Assembly (NCBI GenBank): GCA_039566865.1
Contig: CM076959.1
Coordinates: 9,531,501 to 9,595,500 of the forward strand
DNA: 64,000 bases
From: Aurelia coerulea
Taxonomy: Eukaryota; Cnidaria; Scyphozoa; Semaeostomeae; Ulmaridae
Direction: 5' to 3'
Shown in pieces: positions 44,765-57,499 of this stretch. The position numbers and the translations under genes are program-made. The notes beneath the pieces are model-generated. The model saw nothing but the letters and a program-made list of their open reading frames with translations. It searched no databases and was not told the DNA's origin. The first letter of the stretch is position 1. Every line of letters starts with the position of its first letter.

Positions 44765-45206
44765 GCTTTACTGCTGAGTACTGTCAACAGTACTCACCAC
44801 AGTACTCACTAGCGTTTCAGTCCATATTTCTCTATTTTGACAGTGGATAGTGACAATATGCCCATAGATGTATTCAGCGCATCAAAAGCTTTATATTCAT
44901 GTATCACTTTCATATTTCATGTCCAGTTAAAGTGAAAATGCGAACAGTACTCACTTTTTCTGTTAATAAAGAATATAATACTGTTCTTTTTAAGGGAAAA
45001 TGGTGAGTACTGTTGAGAATTTTGAAAATCCTGCTTTGAAACTGTTTGTATGAACAACATTAATGAATATAGCTCGTTCATATGAGTATTTGACATGATT
45101 AAAGCTCATTTATTGGCAGCTCCTAAGGTATCTGACAATTTTGAGAGCCTTTTTCAAAGTGAGTACTGTGGTGAGTACTGTCAACAGTACTCACTACAGT
45201 ACTCGG
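44765..45206. repeat. GAGTACTGT foldback
   Basis: GAGTACTGTCAACAGTACTC (44775) and the related GTGAGTACTGTCAACAGTAC (about 45175) are each palindromic and mutually inverted with their GTACTCACCACAG / CTGTGGTGAGTAC arms. TACTCAC motifs also occur in between. Confidence 0.75.
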
Positions 45207-46149
45207 TGTCTGTTGTTGTTGTTGCTGTATTGGCAATTAAGACTTTACATGTCTCCTGTGTACTTTTACGGTAAATAAACAACTCAAACGACACATTCTT
45301 AATAAAAATGACCTCAGTGGCTGCAAAAAATTGAATTTAAAGAGGGTGTGTCACAATTTAAAAGGGCGTGGCCCCTTTGTAAAGAGCTTGCTCTTGCGGT
45401 AAAAGTGCAGTTTTGTGCAAGATCTACACGTTCAAGTATGCATTTTATTAAAGTCATCAATCTTATGCTAAAACCTAGGTCATTAATGAAGAACTTATAC
45501 AAATAACCGCACGGCTGCACTAAAAGAAAGAAAGAGAAAAATTTTGTTTGGGCCTGCAGTAAGGCTGAATTCACCTTCTGCTTGTATTTTCAAGCACAAA
45601 TTCTCTTGAAATGGCAATTTTCTCGCTATATCTCATATGATAATGCACAATCGAGAGTACCCTTCTTTCCTATCTATGAGAACCTGTGCCATGGATAGTT
45701 AGAACAAAGTAGTTATGGCTGTTGGATCAATTACCCGAGAGGAATATACTAAGGACCAATTTTGCCATTTTCGCATATCATGACAGAGTTAAGAGTCAAT
45801 AAAATCAACACTAAAATACTTTCAAAATCGGTCTTAATCATTGAATGTGAAGTCTTTTAACATTCTGAAATTTTAAATTTAATCAGTGAATGCAGATGAA
45901 ATATAGAAATAAAGTGTTTTCACACATCATCTAGTTTTGTGATAGTTGAAAATTATCGTAGCAAATAGCATGAAATATGCGATTTTTGGCCATTTTTAAT
46001 GCAGTATCGTGGAAGAAGTAAGAGAGCGAAGACAATGTATTCTATACCAGTCGAAACATGTTGGCCTTCAAAAGATCTCTGCCAATTTTCAAATAGCTAC
46101 TAGTTACACAACGCCCTTAAAATAATTTTTGAAAAACTCAACTTTCAGA

Positions 46150-46369
46150 CAATCTCTTACAAAAGTGTTGGACCCCTATTGAAAAATTCGAATTTTTGTC
46201 CCCCCTCCCCCCGTTTCAATGTTGATTGCCTGGAAAAGAGGTGTTTTTCATGCAGATCCACCAAAAGAATGATTCACCAATGCAAGCAACATTGAAATGG
46301 GGGGAGGGGGGACAATATTTCCGAAAAACGTAGATTTTTGTAGGGGTCCAACACTTTTGCAAGAGATTG
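46150..46369 (+). mobile_element. 220-bp palindromic MITE, right copy
   Basis: As the left copy. The near identity of the two copies means recent duplication or gene conversion. Confidence 0.93.
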
Positions 46370-46663
46370 TAGAGTCTCTCAAAAAGCCTGTCTCCTGAGA
46401 AAGGTACTATGTTTCAGGTTCATGTTCGATTTTATTCCTGTAGTTTTGCAACATCTTGGTTTTACTTCAGTATCTTGTAACTGTGAATCGTTTTTCGAAA
46501 ATATCTTATTACAAGATACTATTATTCAGCCAAATTATCATCTTATTACAAGATACAGTTACTAAGTACGGGAAGTATCTTATAACAAGATACTGTTACT
46601 GTTTTCAGTATCTAATTACTATTTTCAAGATAAAAAGATAAGATACTGCCCATCTCTGTTTGT

Positions 46664-46785
46664 CACTACTATTGGTAACTAGATCTAGGGTTTAGAAGGA
46701 AGAGTAAAATCAATAGTGAAATGATCTTATGTTTTTAGAATGTTGTACACAGAATGACTGTGTCACAACTATTGGTAACTAGTGA
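46664..46785 (+). repeat. 100-bp satellite, first direct unit (variant)
   Basis: One diverged unit (ATTGGTAACTAGATCTAGGG, TGTACACAGAATGACTGTG, GTAACTAGTGA) cut off by the hAT-like insertion at 46786; the rest of it resumes at 47501. Confidence 0.88.
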
Positions 46786-47493
46786 CAAGGGCGGGCATGT
46801 CACACTGAGAACGATGGTCCGGGCGATGTTCCTACCTTTGTCCGAAAACCGGTTGTTAACGAAAAAATTTTGCACCACCTTTGTCCCAAAAACTGGTAGT
46901 TTTTGATGGCAAATTTAGGCAGTTATTTTTTTCAATTTGGCGGACAATTTCAACATGATTTATCATTGACGATGTTTGTCCCAAAAAATGGTAGTTTCGA
47001 CCAAATACTGTTTTTCGAAAGCAAGTGATAATCATAGATATGAAAGTAAAAGTGTCCCAAAACCGGTTGCCGGACAATGGTAGAGCCGCTTTGGTGAACA
47101 TTTTGAAATTCTGGCCTCTTTTTCGGAAATTTGCCGAACAAATTGGTGAAAAATTGGAATTTCTGGTCTTTTTTCCGTAAATTTGGTGGACAAAGGTAGA
47201 ACCGCTCACGTAAAAATTCGAAATACTGGTCTTTTCTGCTTAAATTTGGCGGACAAAGGGAGAACCAGCTTACAGGTAAACTTCAGGGTTTTGATCAGAT
47301 AGGAGGTTAGAAAACTTGCTATTTGTGACGAACTGATGGAATAGGAAGATTGATATTCAAATTTCACCTTTGTCCCAGAACTGGTTGTTTTTGGGCAGGA
47401 AAGTCGTACTATGTGACAAAAGAACCGGTTATTTTTTCCAATTCCTCTGGACAAACATGGAGTCAAACATTTTACAGTACTTGCCCGCCCCTG
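46786..47493. mobile_element. 708-bp hAT-like MITE inserted in a satellite unit
   Basis: Ends CAAGGGCGGGCATG and, read inward from the right, CAGGGGCGGGCAAG. CTAGTGA is duplicated at 46779-46785 and 47494-47500. The uninterrupted version, TAACTAGTGATAACTAG, is at 53001-53017 at the other end of the array, giving an empty site. hAT elements make 8-bp duplications; only 7 match here (the eighth is C versus T). The interior repeats CTTTGTCC, CCGGTTG and TGGCGGACAA motifs; no ORF. Confidence 0.88.
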
Positions 47494-47500
47494 CTAGTGA

Positions 47501-50500
47501 TAACTAGATCTAAGATTAAGAAGGAAGGAAAATCAGTATTGAAATGACCTTATGTTTTTAGAATGTTGTACACACAGTATGATTTTGTTACAACTATTGG
47601 TAGCTAGATCTAAGGTTTAGAAGGAAGTAAAATCAGTATTGAAATGACCTTATGTTTTTAGAATGTTGTACACACAGTATGATTTTGTTACAACTATTTG
47701 TAGCTAGATCTAAGGTTTAGAAGGAAGTAAAATCAGTAATGAAATGACCTTATGTTTTTAGAATGTTGTACACACAGTATGATTTTGTTACAACTATTTG
47801 TAGCTAGATCTAAGGTTTAGAAGGAAGTAAAATCAGTATTGAAATGACCTTATGTTTTTAGAATGTTGTACACACAGTATGATTTTGTTACAACTATTTG
47901 TAGCTAGATCTAAGGTTTAGAAGGAAGTAAAATCAGTAATGAAATGACCTTATGTTTTTAGAATGTTGTACACACAGTATGATTTTGTTGCAACTATTTG
48001 TAGCTAGATCTAAGGTTTAGAAGGAAGTAAAATCAGTATTGAAATGACCTTATGTTTTTAGAATGTTGTACACACAGTATGATTTTGTTACAACTATTTG
48101 TAGCTAGATCTAAGGTTTAGAAGGAAGTAAAATCAGTATTGAAATGACCTTATGTTTTTAGAATGTTGTACACACAGTATGATTTTGTTACAACTATTTG
48201 TAGCTAGATCTAAGGTTTAGAAGGAAGTAAAATCAGTAATGAAATGACCTTATGTTTTTAGAATGTTGTACACACAGTATGATTTTGTTACAACTATTTG
48301 TAGCTAGATCTAAGGTTTAGAAGGAAGTAAAATCAGTATTGAAATGACCTTATGTTTTTAGAATGTTGTACACACAGTATGATTTTGTTACAACTATTTG
48401 TAGCTAGATCTAAGGTTTAGAAGGAAGTAAAATCAGTATTGAAATGACCTTATGTTTTTAGAATGTTGTACACACAGTATGATTTTGTTACAACTATTTG
48501 TAGCTAGATCTAAGGTTTAGAAGGAAGTAAAATCAGTAATGAAATGATCTTATGTTTTTAGAATGTTGTACACACAGTATGATTTTGTTACAACTATTTG
48601 TAGCTAGATCTAAGGTTTAGAAGGAAGTAAAATCAGTAATGAAATGACCTTATGTTTTTAGAATGTTGTACACACAGTATGATTTTGTTACAACTATTTG
48701 TAGCTAGATCTAAGGTTTAGAAGGAAGTAAAATCAGTAATGAAATGACCTTATGTTTTTAGAATGTTGTACACACAGTATGATTTTGTTACAACTATTTG
48801 GTAGCTAGATCTAAGGTTTAGAAGGAAGTAAAATCAGTAATGAAATGACCTTATGTTTTTAGAATGTTGTACACACAGTATGATTTTGTTACAACTATTT
48901 GTAGCTAGATCTAAGGTTTAGAAGGAAGTAAAATCAGTAATGAAATGACCTTATGTTTTTAGAATGTTGTACACACAGTATGATTTTGTTACAACTATTT
49001 GTAGCTAGATCTAAGGTTTAGAAGGAAGTAAAATCAGTAATGAAATGACCTTATGTTTTTAGAATGTTGTACACACAGTATGATTTTGTTACAACTATTT
49101 GTAGCTAGATCTAAGGTTTAGAAGGAAGTAAAATCAGTAATGAAATGACCTTATGTTTTTAGAATGTTGTACACACAGTATGATTTTGTTACAACTATTG
49201 GTAGCTAGATCTAAGGTTTAGAAGGAAGTAAAATCAGTAATGAAATGACCTTATGTTTTTAGAATGTTGTACACACAGTATGATTTTGTTACAACTATTT
49301 GTAGCTAGATCTAAGGTTTAGAAGGAAGTAAAATCAGTAATGAAATGACCTTATGTTTTTAGAATGTTGTACACACAGTATGATTTTGTTACAACTATTT
49401 GTAGCTAGATCTAAGGTTTAGAAGGAAGTAAAATCAGTAATGAAATGACCTTATGTTTTTAGAATGTTGTACACACAGTATGATTTTGTTACAACTATTT
49501 GTAGCTAGATCTAAGGTTTAGAAGGAAGTAAAATCAGTAATGAAATGACCTTATGTTTTTAGAATGTTGTACACACAGTATGATTTTGTTACAACTATTT
49601 GTAGCTAGATCTAAGGTTTAGAAGGAAGTAAAATCAGTATTGAAATGACCTTATGTTTTTAGAATGTTGTACACACAGTATGATTTTGTTACAACTATTG
49701 GTAGCTAGATCTAAGGTTTAGAAGGAAGTAAAATCAGTATTGAAATGACCTTATGTTTTTAGAATGTTGTACACACAGTATGATTTTGTTACAACTATTT
49801 GTAGCTAGATCTAAGGTTTAGAAGGAAGTAAAATCAGTAATGAAATGACCTTATGTTTTTAGAATGTTGTACACACAGTATGATTTTGTTACAACTATTT
49901 GTAGCTAGATCTAAGGTTTAGAAGGAAGTAAAATCAGTAATGAAATGACCTTATGTTTTTAGAATGTTGTACACACAGTATGATTTTGTTACAACTATTT
50001 GTAGCTAGATCTAAGGTTTAGAAGGAAGTAAAATCAGTAATGAAATGACCTTATGTTTTTAGAATGTTGTACACACAGTATGATTTTGTTACAACTATTT
50101 GGTAGCTAGATCTAAGGTTTAGAAGGAAGTAAAATCAGTATTGAAATGACCTTATGTTTTTAGAATGTTGTACACACAGTATGATTTTGTTACAACTATT
50201 TGTAGCTAGATCTAAGGTTTAGAAGGAAGTAAAATCAGTAATGAAATGACCTTATGTTTTTAGAATGTTGTACACACAGTATGATTTTGTTACAACTATT
50301 TGTAGCTAGATCTAAGGTTTAGAAGGAAGTAAAATCAGTAATGAAATGACCTTATGTTTTTAGAATGTTGTACACACAGTATGATTTTGTTACAACTATT
50401 TGTAGCTAGATCTAAGGTTTAGAAGGAAGTAAAATCAGTAATGAAATGACCTTATGTTTTTAGAATGTTGTACACACAGTATGATTTTGTTACAACTATT

Positions 50501-53050
50501 TGTAGCTAGATCTAAGGTTTAGAAGGAAGTAAAATCAGTAATGAAATGACCTTATGTTTTTAGAATGTTGTACACACAGTATGATTTTGTTACAACTATT
50601 TGTAGCTAGATCTAAGGTTTAGAAGGAAGTAAAATCAGTATTGAAATGACCTTATGTTTTTAGAATGTTGTACACACAGTATGATTTTGTTACAACTATT
50701 TGTAGCTAGATCTAAGGTTTAGAAGGAAGTAAAATCAGTAATGAAATGACCTTATGTTTTTAGAATGTTGTACACACAGTATGATTTTGTTACAACTATT
50801 TGTAGCTAGATCTAAGGTTTAGAAGGAAGTAAAATCAGTAATGAAATGACCTTATGTTTTTAGAATGTTGTACACACAGTATGATTTTGTTACAACTATT
50901 TGTAGCTAGATCTAAGGTTTAGAAGGAAGTAAAATCAGTAATGAAATGACCTTATGTTTTTAGAATGTTGTACACACAGTATGATTTTGTTACAACTATT
51001 TGTAGCTAGATCTAAGGTTTAGAAGGAAGTAAAATCAGTATTGAAATGACCTTATGTTTTTAGAATGTTGTACACACAGTATGATTTTGTTACAACTATT
51101 TGTAGCTAGATCTAAGGTTTAGAAGGAAGTAAAATCAGTATTGAAATGACCTTATGTTTTTAGAATGTTGTACACACAGTATGATTTTGTTACAACTATT
51201 TGTAGCTAGATCTAAGGTTTAGAAGGAAGTAAAATCAGTAATGAAATGACCTTATGTTTTTAGAATGTTGTACACACAGTATGATTTTGTTACAACTATT
51301 TGTAGCTAGATCTAAGGTTTAGAAGGAAGTAAAATCAGTAATGAAATGACCTTATGTTTTTAGAATGTTGTACACACAGTATGATTTTGTTACAACTATT
51401 TGTAGCTAGATCTAAGGTTTAGAAGGAAGTAAAATCAGTAATGAAATGACCTTATGTTTTTAGAATGTTGTACACACAGTATGATTTTGTTACAACTATT
51501 TGTAGCTAGATCTAAGGTTTAGAAGGAAGTAAAATCAGTATTGAAATGACCTTATGTTTTTAGAATGTTGTACACACAGTATGATTTTGTTACAACTATT
51601 TGTAGCTAGATCTAAGGTTTAGAAGGAAGTAAAATCAGTAATGAAATGACCTTATGTTTTTAGAATGTTGTACACACAGTATGATTTTGTTACAACTATT
51701 TGTAGCTAGATCTAAGGTTTAGAAGGAAGTAAAATCAGTATTGAAATGACCTTATGTTTTTAGAATGTTGTACACACAGTATGATTTTGTTACAACTATT
51801 TGTAGCTAGATCTAAGGTTTAGAAGGAAGTAAAATCAGTAATGAAATGACCTTATGTTTTTAGAATGTTGTACACACAGTATGATTTTGTTACAACTATT
51901 GGTAGCTAGATCTAAGGTTTAGAAGGAAGTAAAATCAGTAATGAAATGACCTTATGTTTTTAGAATGTTGTACACACAGTATGATTTTGTTACAACTATT
52001 TGTAGCTAGATCTAAGGTTTAGAAGGAAGTAAAATCAGTAATGAAATGACCTTATGTTTTTAGAATGTTGTACACACAGTATGATTTTGTTACAACTATT
52101 TGTAGCTAGATCTAAGGTTTAGAAGGAAGTAAAATCAGTAATGAAATGACCTTATGTTTTTAGAATGTTGTACACACAGTATGATTTTGTTACAACTATT
52201 TGTAGCTAGATCTAAGGTTTAGAAGGAAGTAAAATCAGTAATGAAATGACCTTATGTTTTTAGAATGTTGTACACACAGTATGATTTTGTTACAACTATT
52301 TGTAGCTAGATCTAAGGTTTAGAAGGAAGTAAAATCAGTAATGAAATGATCTTATGTTTTTAGAATGTTGTACACACAGTATGATTTTGTTACAACTATT
52401 TGTAGCTAGATCTAAGGTTTAGAAGGAAGTAAAATCAGTAATGAAATGATCTTATGTTTTTAGAATGTTGTACACACAGTATGATTTTGTTACAACTATT
52501 TGTAGCTAGATCTAAGGTTTAGAAGGAAGTAAAATCAGTAATGAAATGACCTTATGTTTTTAGAATGTTGTACACACAGTATGATTTTGTTACAACTATT
52601 GGTAGCTAGATCTAAGGTTTAGAAGGAACTAAAATCAGTAATGAAATGACCTTATGTTTTTAGAATGTTGTACACACAGTATGATTTTGTTACAACTATT
52701 GGTAGCTAGATCTAAGGTTTAGAAGGAAGTAAAATCAGTATTGAAATGACCTTATGTTTTTAGAATGTTGTACACACAGTATGATTTTGTTACAACTATT
52801 TGTAGCTAGATCTAAGGTTTAGAAGGAAGTAAAATCAGTATTGAAATGACCTTATGTTTTTAGAATGTTGTACACACAGTATGATTTTGTTACAACTATT
52901 TGTAGCTAGATCTAAGGTTTAGAAGGAAGTAAAATCAGTAATGAAATGATCTTATGTTTTTAGAATGTTGTACACAGAATGATTGTATCACAACTATTGG
53001 TAACTAGTGATAACTAGATCTAAGATTAAGAAGGAAGTAAAATTAGTAAT
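47501..53050 (+). repeat. 100-bp satellite array, about 55 units
   Basis: Regular 100-bp period (e.g. TAGCTAGATCTAAGGTTTAG at 47701, 47801 and so on). Unit landmarks: AAGGAAGTAAAATCAGTA, GAAATGACCTTATG, TTTTTAGAATGTTGTACACA, GTATGATTTTGTTACAACTA. Units differ mainly at CAGTAATG versus CAGTATTG, ATTTGT versus ATTGGT, and GACC versus GATC; a few are 101 bp (ATTTGGTAG). The first and last units share the divergent ACAGAATGA / GTAACTAGTGATAACTAG variant, marking true array edges. No coding capacity. Confidence 0.98.
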
Positions 53051-54653
53051 GACATAATCTTAAGACAACTCTTACGAAGCGAAATTTGCTAATTTTTAAC
53101 CAATTACAAGATCAGCTATCTTGGAAATAAGTTTTCCCTTGATCCACGTGCCAAAAAAAGAAATTTGAAAGTCGGCTTTGTGTTCAAATTCGTTCAAACA
53201 GGGTAAATTTTTGGACACCCGGTATATAAGAGCAGCGAAATTATAAGAAACCTGTGGTAGCAAATCTGTCTGAAAATCGAATAAACTTCTTACCATCTCT
53301 GGACCTATTAAGTGTATTCTAATGTTTAATTCGACTGAAAGCACTCTTTATTTGTTTACAACTGCAAATCTCTTCATTCGTGTTTTAGCTTGGAATAAAA
53401 TTAATTGGTGACGTTATGTTTTAGGAATGTCAAGCCAAAGTTGCTTTGTTTAACCACTTGGTACCTAGTTCCAGAATATTCCAGGAAAAATATATGTGTT
53501 ACTACTCTTTCCCAATATGCCCAATCATGCTAGTTTCGGTATCCTGGTTTTGACTGGGAATGACATTTGTCGTCACTTTCCATTTCCGTGTTTACCCAAT
53601 ATCGCCCCCAGCGTGAGTTCGTTCCTCTACCTCCATTTTAAGATACAAGTGGCCGTACTGCAATTTGATTGGTTATTCGAAAACAATAGATGATATAAAT
53701 TATTTCTCGAGAACTTCCTAATTATTCGAAGAACAACAATGTAATCTAAAGTACAACCAAACTACGTAGAGTAAAAATGGTTTTTTGGCCATAGATTTAA
53801 TAGCATTTCCAAAAATGATGCAAGTTGGATATCATTCGAAAGAATTTAGCGAGTGCAGCTTGATTTTCACTCACTAGCGTTGTAAAATTTTGATTACTTA
53901 AAGATTAAGCAAGGTGGTAACTGTTTATTTTGGAATCTGATCAGTGAGTTATGAAACAAGAGCCGAATTAGATGACACTTTTGTTTATAAGAAACTTGGA
54001 TTAGGCCATTGTACCAAACGTTTAATAATTCAATATGAACATTTCCGCATTTTAGTACTAAAAAGCTCTTGATTTGTTTCGTATTTTTCAAATGCATGAA
54101 TTATCATATGCTCTCTAACTGCGGATGTATTTCTTATCACTGCTGCAGATATATTTCTTGACATTTAAACCATTAACCATTAGATAGGAATAAACAGTTC
54201 TCGATTACGTCCGAAACGTATCGAGCTAGTTGGTACTACTCAAGACTAACGCTGCAACGACGTATTTGCCATAATGTCCTTACATTTAAGTTTAAAGAGT
54301 GTCTTACTACTTACTTCTTAGAAACAGTACAAGAGTTTCTTAACAGATTGGCTATATTAGTATCAGTTTCTTATAAACCAGTTTCTTCTATACAAAAAAT
54401 ATGTACCAGATACCAGAACCAGATGTAGAGGGAAGGCAAGCTTTTCTGCTCTGCCAGCTGTACGGTTATAATTTGCTAAATGAAAATCCTGAAGCAAAAC
54501 CAAACATTTCCTCTCTAGTTCTAAAGGAATTGGCCTTAAGACAGTTGACAATTGGTCCTTAAAATGTTTCATTAAAATGTTGTATGGTTTCCATAGGAAA
54601 CAAACCCTTTTTGTGACCTCAAAATCGAAGTGCGTCCACCACAATAAACTCTA
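53051..54653. other. No gene recognised
   Basis: A mariner-type right end TTTTGGACACCCGGTATA at about 53208-53225 is the only recognisable mark. TTTATAAGAAACT near 53985 and its inverse near 54364 might bound a small element; weak. Confidence 0.4.
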
Positions 54654-55289
54654 CCGGGCGTCCCAAAAAAACGCAACAGATTTGAAAAATTCTACCGCAA
54701 ACTGTTTCATACTCATTATCCAACAATTATTTTTCTTCAAATCTGCCATAATTAGATTAAATTTTGATATATTTTTCAGTATTTTTGGTGATTTGGTTGT
54801 AGAGTTAAAGATCAGCAAACTTCAAAATTGCCCCCAGGTCAAACCAGAGCTGCTTCATTAACAATGATGAATCACAATGTCAAATAGTAAAACGTGACAA
54901 TCCCTGCAATTGCAAAGAATTGTTGACAAACAACCAAACACGCGATTTAATTGAACATTGAATAGACACTTTCATAAAGATTTCTGTCAAAACACTGCTA
55001 TGCTTCTTAAGTGTCTATGATGGTTGCATGCTTTTCTAAATGACTAGGCAATTATTAGATTTATACTTTCAATTATAAACGAACACTGAAAGCTCCCTCA
55101 AGAGTGGATAACTCATGAATCTGTAAGAGATCGCTTTGTTGCAGTTTCTTAATGAAGTTGTGTGCTTGTTAATGTAATCATGTATAATTTCAGATATTGC
55201 CATTCTTTTAACTTTACGGTATACTTTGCACTAATGCTGGTAGCTCTGGTTTTGCCCTGACAGCAAATTTGAAGTTTGTTGATTTTGAA

Positions 55290-56056
55290 CTCTTCAATCA
55301 AGTGTAATCATGTACGCAGATGACACTGTTGTTTACAGCGCTGCAAAGAATTCAAAAGAAATTGAACAGCTCCTAAATCATGATCTGAGGAAGATAGAAG
55401 ACTGGCTTGATTCAAATAATCTTTTTATAAATCTGAAACAGGGCAAAACTGAATATGTTCTGTACGGATCGCATAAAAGACTTGTGAATCAACCAGAAGT
55501 TAACATCAAAATCTATGATAAAGCTATAAATGAATCCAAAGTGTACAAATACCTTGGTGTGCATTTAGACAAGCACATGAATCTGCAACAACACTTTGAG
55601 AAAGTATATAAAAAGGCATCTGCAAGGGTAAAGCTGCTTTCCCGTATTCAATAACAAATAGGTCCCTATGTTGCAGAATCAATATACAAAGCTATGATAC
55701 GTCCAATATTAATGTATTACTATCAACTACAACTTGGACTACCTAAGGGTACCATCGATAAGCTACAATCTATTCAGAATAGAGCAGCAAAGATCGCTTG
55801 CCCACGTGAACCACCTGAGTGTTGGGATAAAATAGCGGAAGTGCGCATTAGACGTGTTGCTATAGACGTCCTCAAATGTTTGAATGGCCTTTCACCAGAA
55901 CAGTTCACGCAATATTTCAAGTCTCATTTTACCATCTATAAGAACAGAAACTGGCAAACGAACTTTCGCTTTCCAAGGAGCTCATATTTTCAATAAACTT
56001 CCCAAGGACATTCGGGACGAAGAATCTCTCGTGCGTTTTAAGCACAAACTTAGCCT
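55290..56056 (+). pseudogene. LINE reverse transcriptase fragment (YADD to C-terminus)
   Basis: Starts around the catalytic motif C (MYADDTVVYSAAK), then KTEYVLYGSHK, YKYLGVHLDKHMN, stop TAA at 55652-55654, ESIYKAMIRPILMYYYQLQL, and after a frameshift near 55955 the C-terminal FQGAHIFNKLPKDIRDEE and FKHKLSLL with TAA at 56056. It is followed by a 3' UTR and a TTA microsatellite tail. 5'-truncated and disabled. Confidence 0.87.
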
Positions 56057-56201
56057 TTTATAAAACATTTTAATGAAACAGTTTTGAACACAGTTTTAAC
56101 TTCGATGTAATTTTTTATTTCTCATTTTATCTTTTTCGTTCAACAGGTCCTTGACTGATAACAGAATTTCTATTCTGAACAAGTAAACCTGGAAAAATAT
56201 T

Positions 56202-56242
56202 ACTTATTATTATTATTATTATTATTATTATCATTATTATTA

Positions 56243-56282
<40 letters not shown>
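56202..56282. repeat. (TTA)n microsatellite, LINE tail
   Basis: About 80 bp of ATTATTATT repeats with two interruptions, between the LINE 3' UTR and the right TIR. Confidence 0.97.
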
Positions 56283-56283
<1 letters not shown>

Positions 56284-56423
56284 GTCACCAAAAATTCTGA
56301 AAAATATATCAAAATTCAATCTAATCATTGCAGATTTAGATAAAAATATTCATTCTATTATTAATTTGAAACTGCTTCCGTCAGAATTATTTGAATCTGT
56401 TGCGTTTTTTTTGGGACACCCGG

Positions 56424-57499
56424 TACCCGGTAGACTATTCGATATGGAACTTTCCTTGATATCTCAATTTTTCTCCTGAGGACATTCATTTGAGGCAAAC
56501 TTTATAGCTTGCTTCCCACTATCTAACTACAAAAACGTTTACACGTCCGTTCTTCTCAAAAATTATCTTAAGATTTGTTGTCATCAGTCACAGACGAGGA
56601 CTTTCGTGAAATAGCTCTCTTCTTCGTCCCTATTTTCGAGTTTTTATCTTACAAAGCTTGCTGTACCCTATGATAGACGCCGCGAATGTTTGTATCCCTG
56701 AATGGTTGCTCTCCTTACGAGTAGAGCTCTACAGACTGCTAAAGGCAAGCGAATGTTATATAAATAGACCATCAAACAGCACTTTAAAATAGAGACTCGT
56801 GAAAGAGGCTAGATGGGCGTGGCTCCAAAAAGAGCCTTTGGCTTCACTAGTTATGTACCTGTTGTGCTTGCAGGTGCTGAGCCCCCTTGTGGAAACCACT
56901 TTTTAAATAAGAGTCTGCAAATAGCATGATACCCAGGGGGTCTGCGTGGTTGAGAAACTGGCCTTCTTTGTTTATATCACTACAAGTAAATGCATCAATG
57001 GTTACGAACCCCTTCCACCTGGAAGTCTTTTGGGGATAAGGTAGACAGAAATAGAGCCCATGAGGTGAACAGTTCGGTCGGTCTGGATTTAGATAACGTA
57101 CCAGATGCACCAAATGAGCACACAGAAGAGTTTGTAGTGAGGCTCCTAATTGAACCTTGTTTCGTTGACGAGAAAAGAACTATTGAACTAATCTGGGAAA
57201 GGCACAGCCTTTATTAACGTGTTCAAAGCGTGTTATCGGTGTTTGTGTCAATAGCTGAATGCCTGTTATTGACTGGAGGAGTTTATAAAAAGGGGACCGG
57301 ATATGTTTCGTTTGAGTTTTATAATCGGCTAATTGGTAAAACTCCTTTACAGCAATAGGACGCAGGAAGAAGTACAAATTGTAGCAGCCTAGAAAGGTAA
57401 GCAGATTTTACGATGTTTTTGGTAGAAAGTAGATAGAAGGAACGTAATTATAGTGTTGATGTTAGAGATTAGGATTGTGGAAGCAGTATACGCTTGAGG
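56424..57499. other. No gene recognised
   Basis: Short open frames only; none with a recognisable motif or splice context. Confidence 0.45.

Larger units (their letters stand above)
44370..46369. mobile_element. 2000-bp composite: two near-identical MITEs bracketing 1.56 kb
   Basis: The outer ends are flanked by TA (44368-44369 and 46370-46371), while the inner ends abut TC (44590-44591) and GA (46148-46149). The interior begins TCTGAAGG and ends CTTTCAGA, itself inverted. This is what transposition of the whole unit from its outermost TIRs into a single TA would leave. The interior has no recognised gene but contains a foldback (44765-45206). Confidence 0.7.
43933..46657. mobile_element. 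Possible hAT-like element between GATGGGCA-type inverted ends
   Basis: CGGATGGGCAAGATACTC at 43935 and, inverted, AGATACTGCCCATCTCTG ending at 46657; both are followed inward by AAGATA/TATCTTA-rich sequence. hAT termini often have a CAG..ATGGGCA form. No 8-bp duplication could be found, so the border is uncertain. It is flanked on both sides by units of the 100-bp satellite in opposite orientation. Confidence 0.5.
54654..56423. mobile_element. Mariner-type element with ~140-bp TIRs, split by a LINE
   Basis: 54654-54795 and 56283-56423 are inverted copies beginning CCGGGCGTCCCAAAAAAA / CCGGGTGTCCCAAAAAAAAC, with AAATTTTGATATATTTTTCAG in common, and are flanked by TA. No transposase was seen. 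The LINE ends exactly at the inner edge of the right TIR, so it was inserted into this element. Confidence 0.85.

Noticed and set aside
44770..45206. Palindromic transcription-factor operator cluster (GAGTACTGT)
   Set aside because: Lies in the interior of a composite mobile element and is better explained as a foldback.
47501..53050. CRISPR or rDNA-spacer interpretation of the 100-bp repeats
   Set aside because: Head-to-tail identical units with no spacers and no rRNA sequence nearby.
53985..54376. Small element bounded by TTTATAAGAAACT inverted repeats
   Set aside because: Motif is AT-rich, occurs elsewhere in the window, and no target duplication is seen.
54363..54861. Open frames of 93-94 codons on both strands
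   Set aside because: Overlap a TIR or lack any motif; composition like the flanks.
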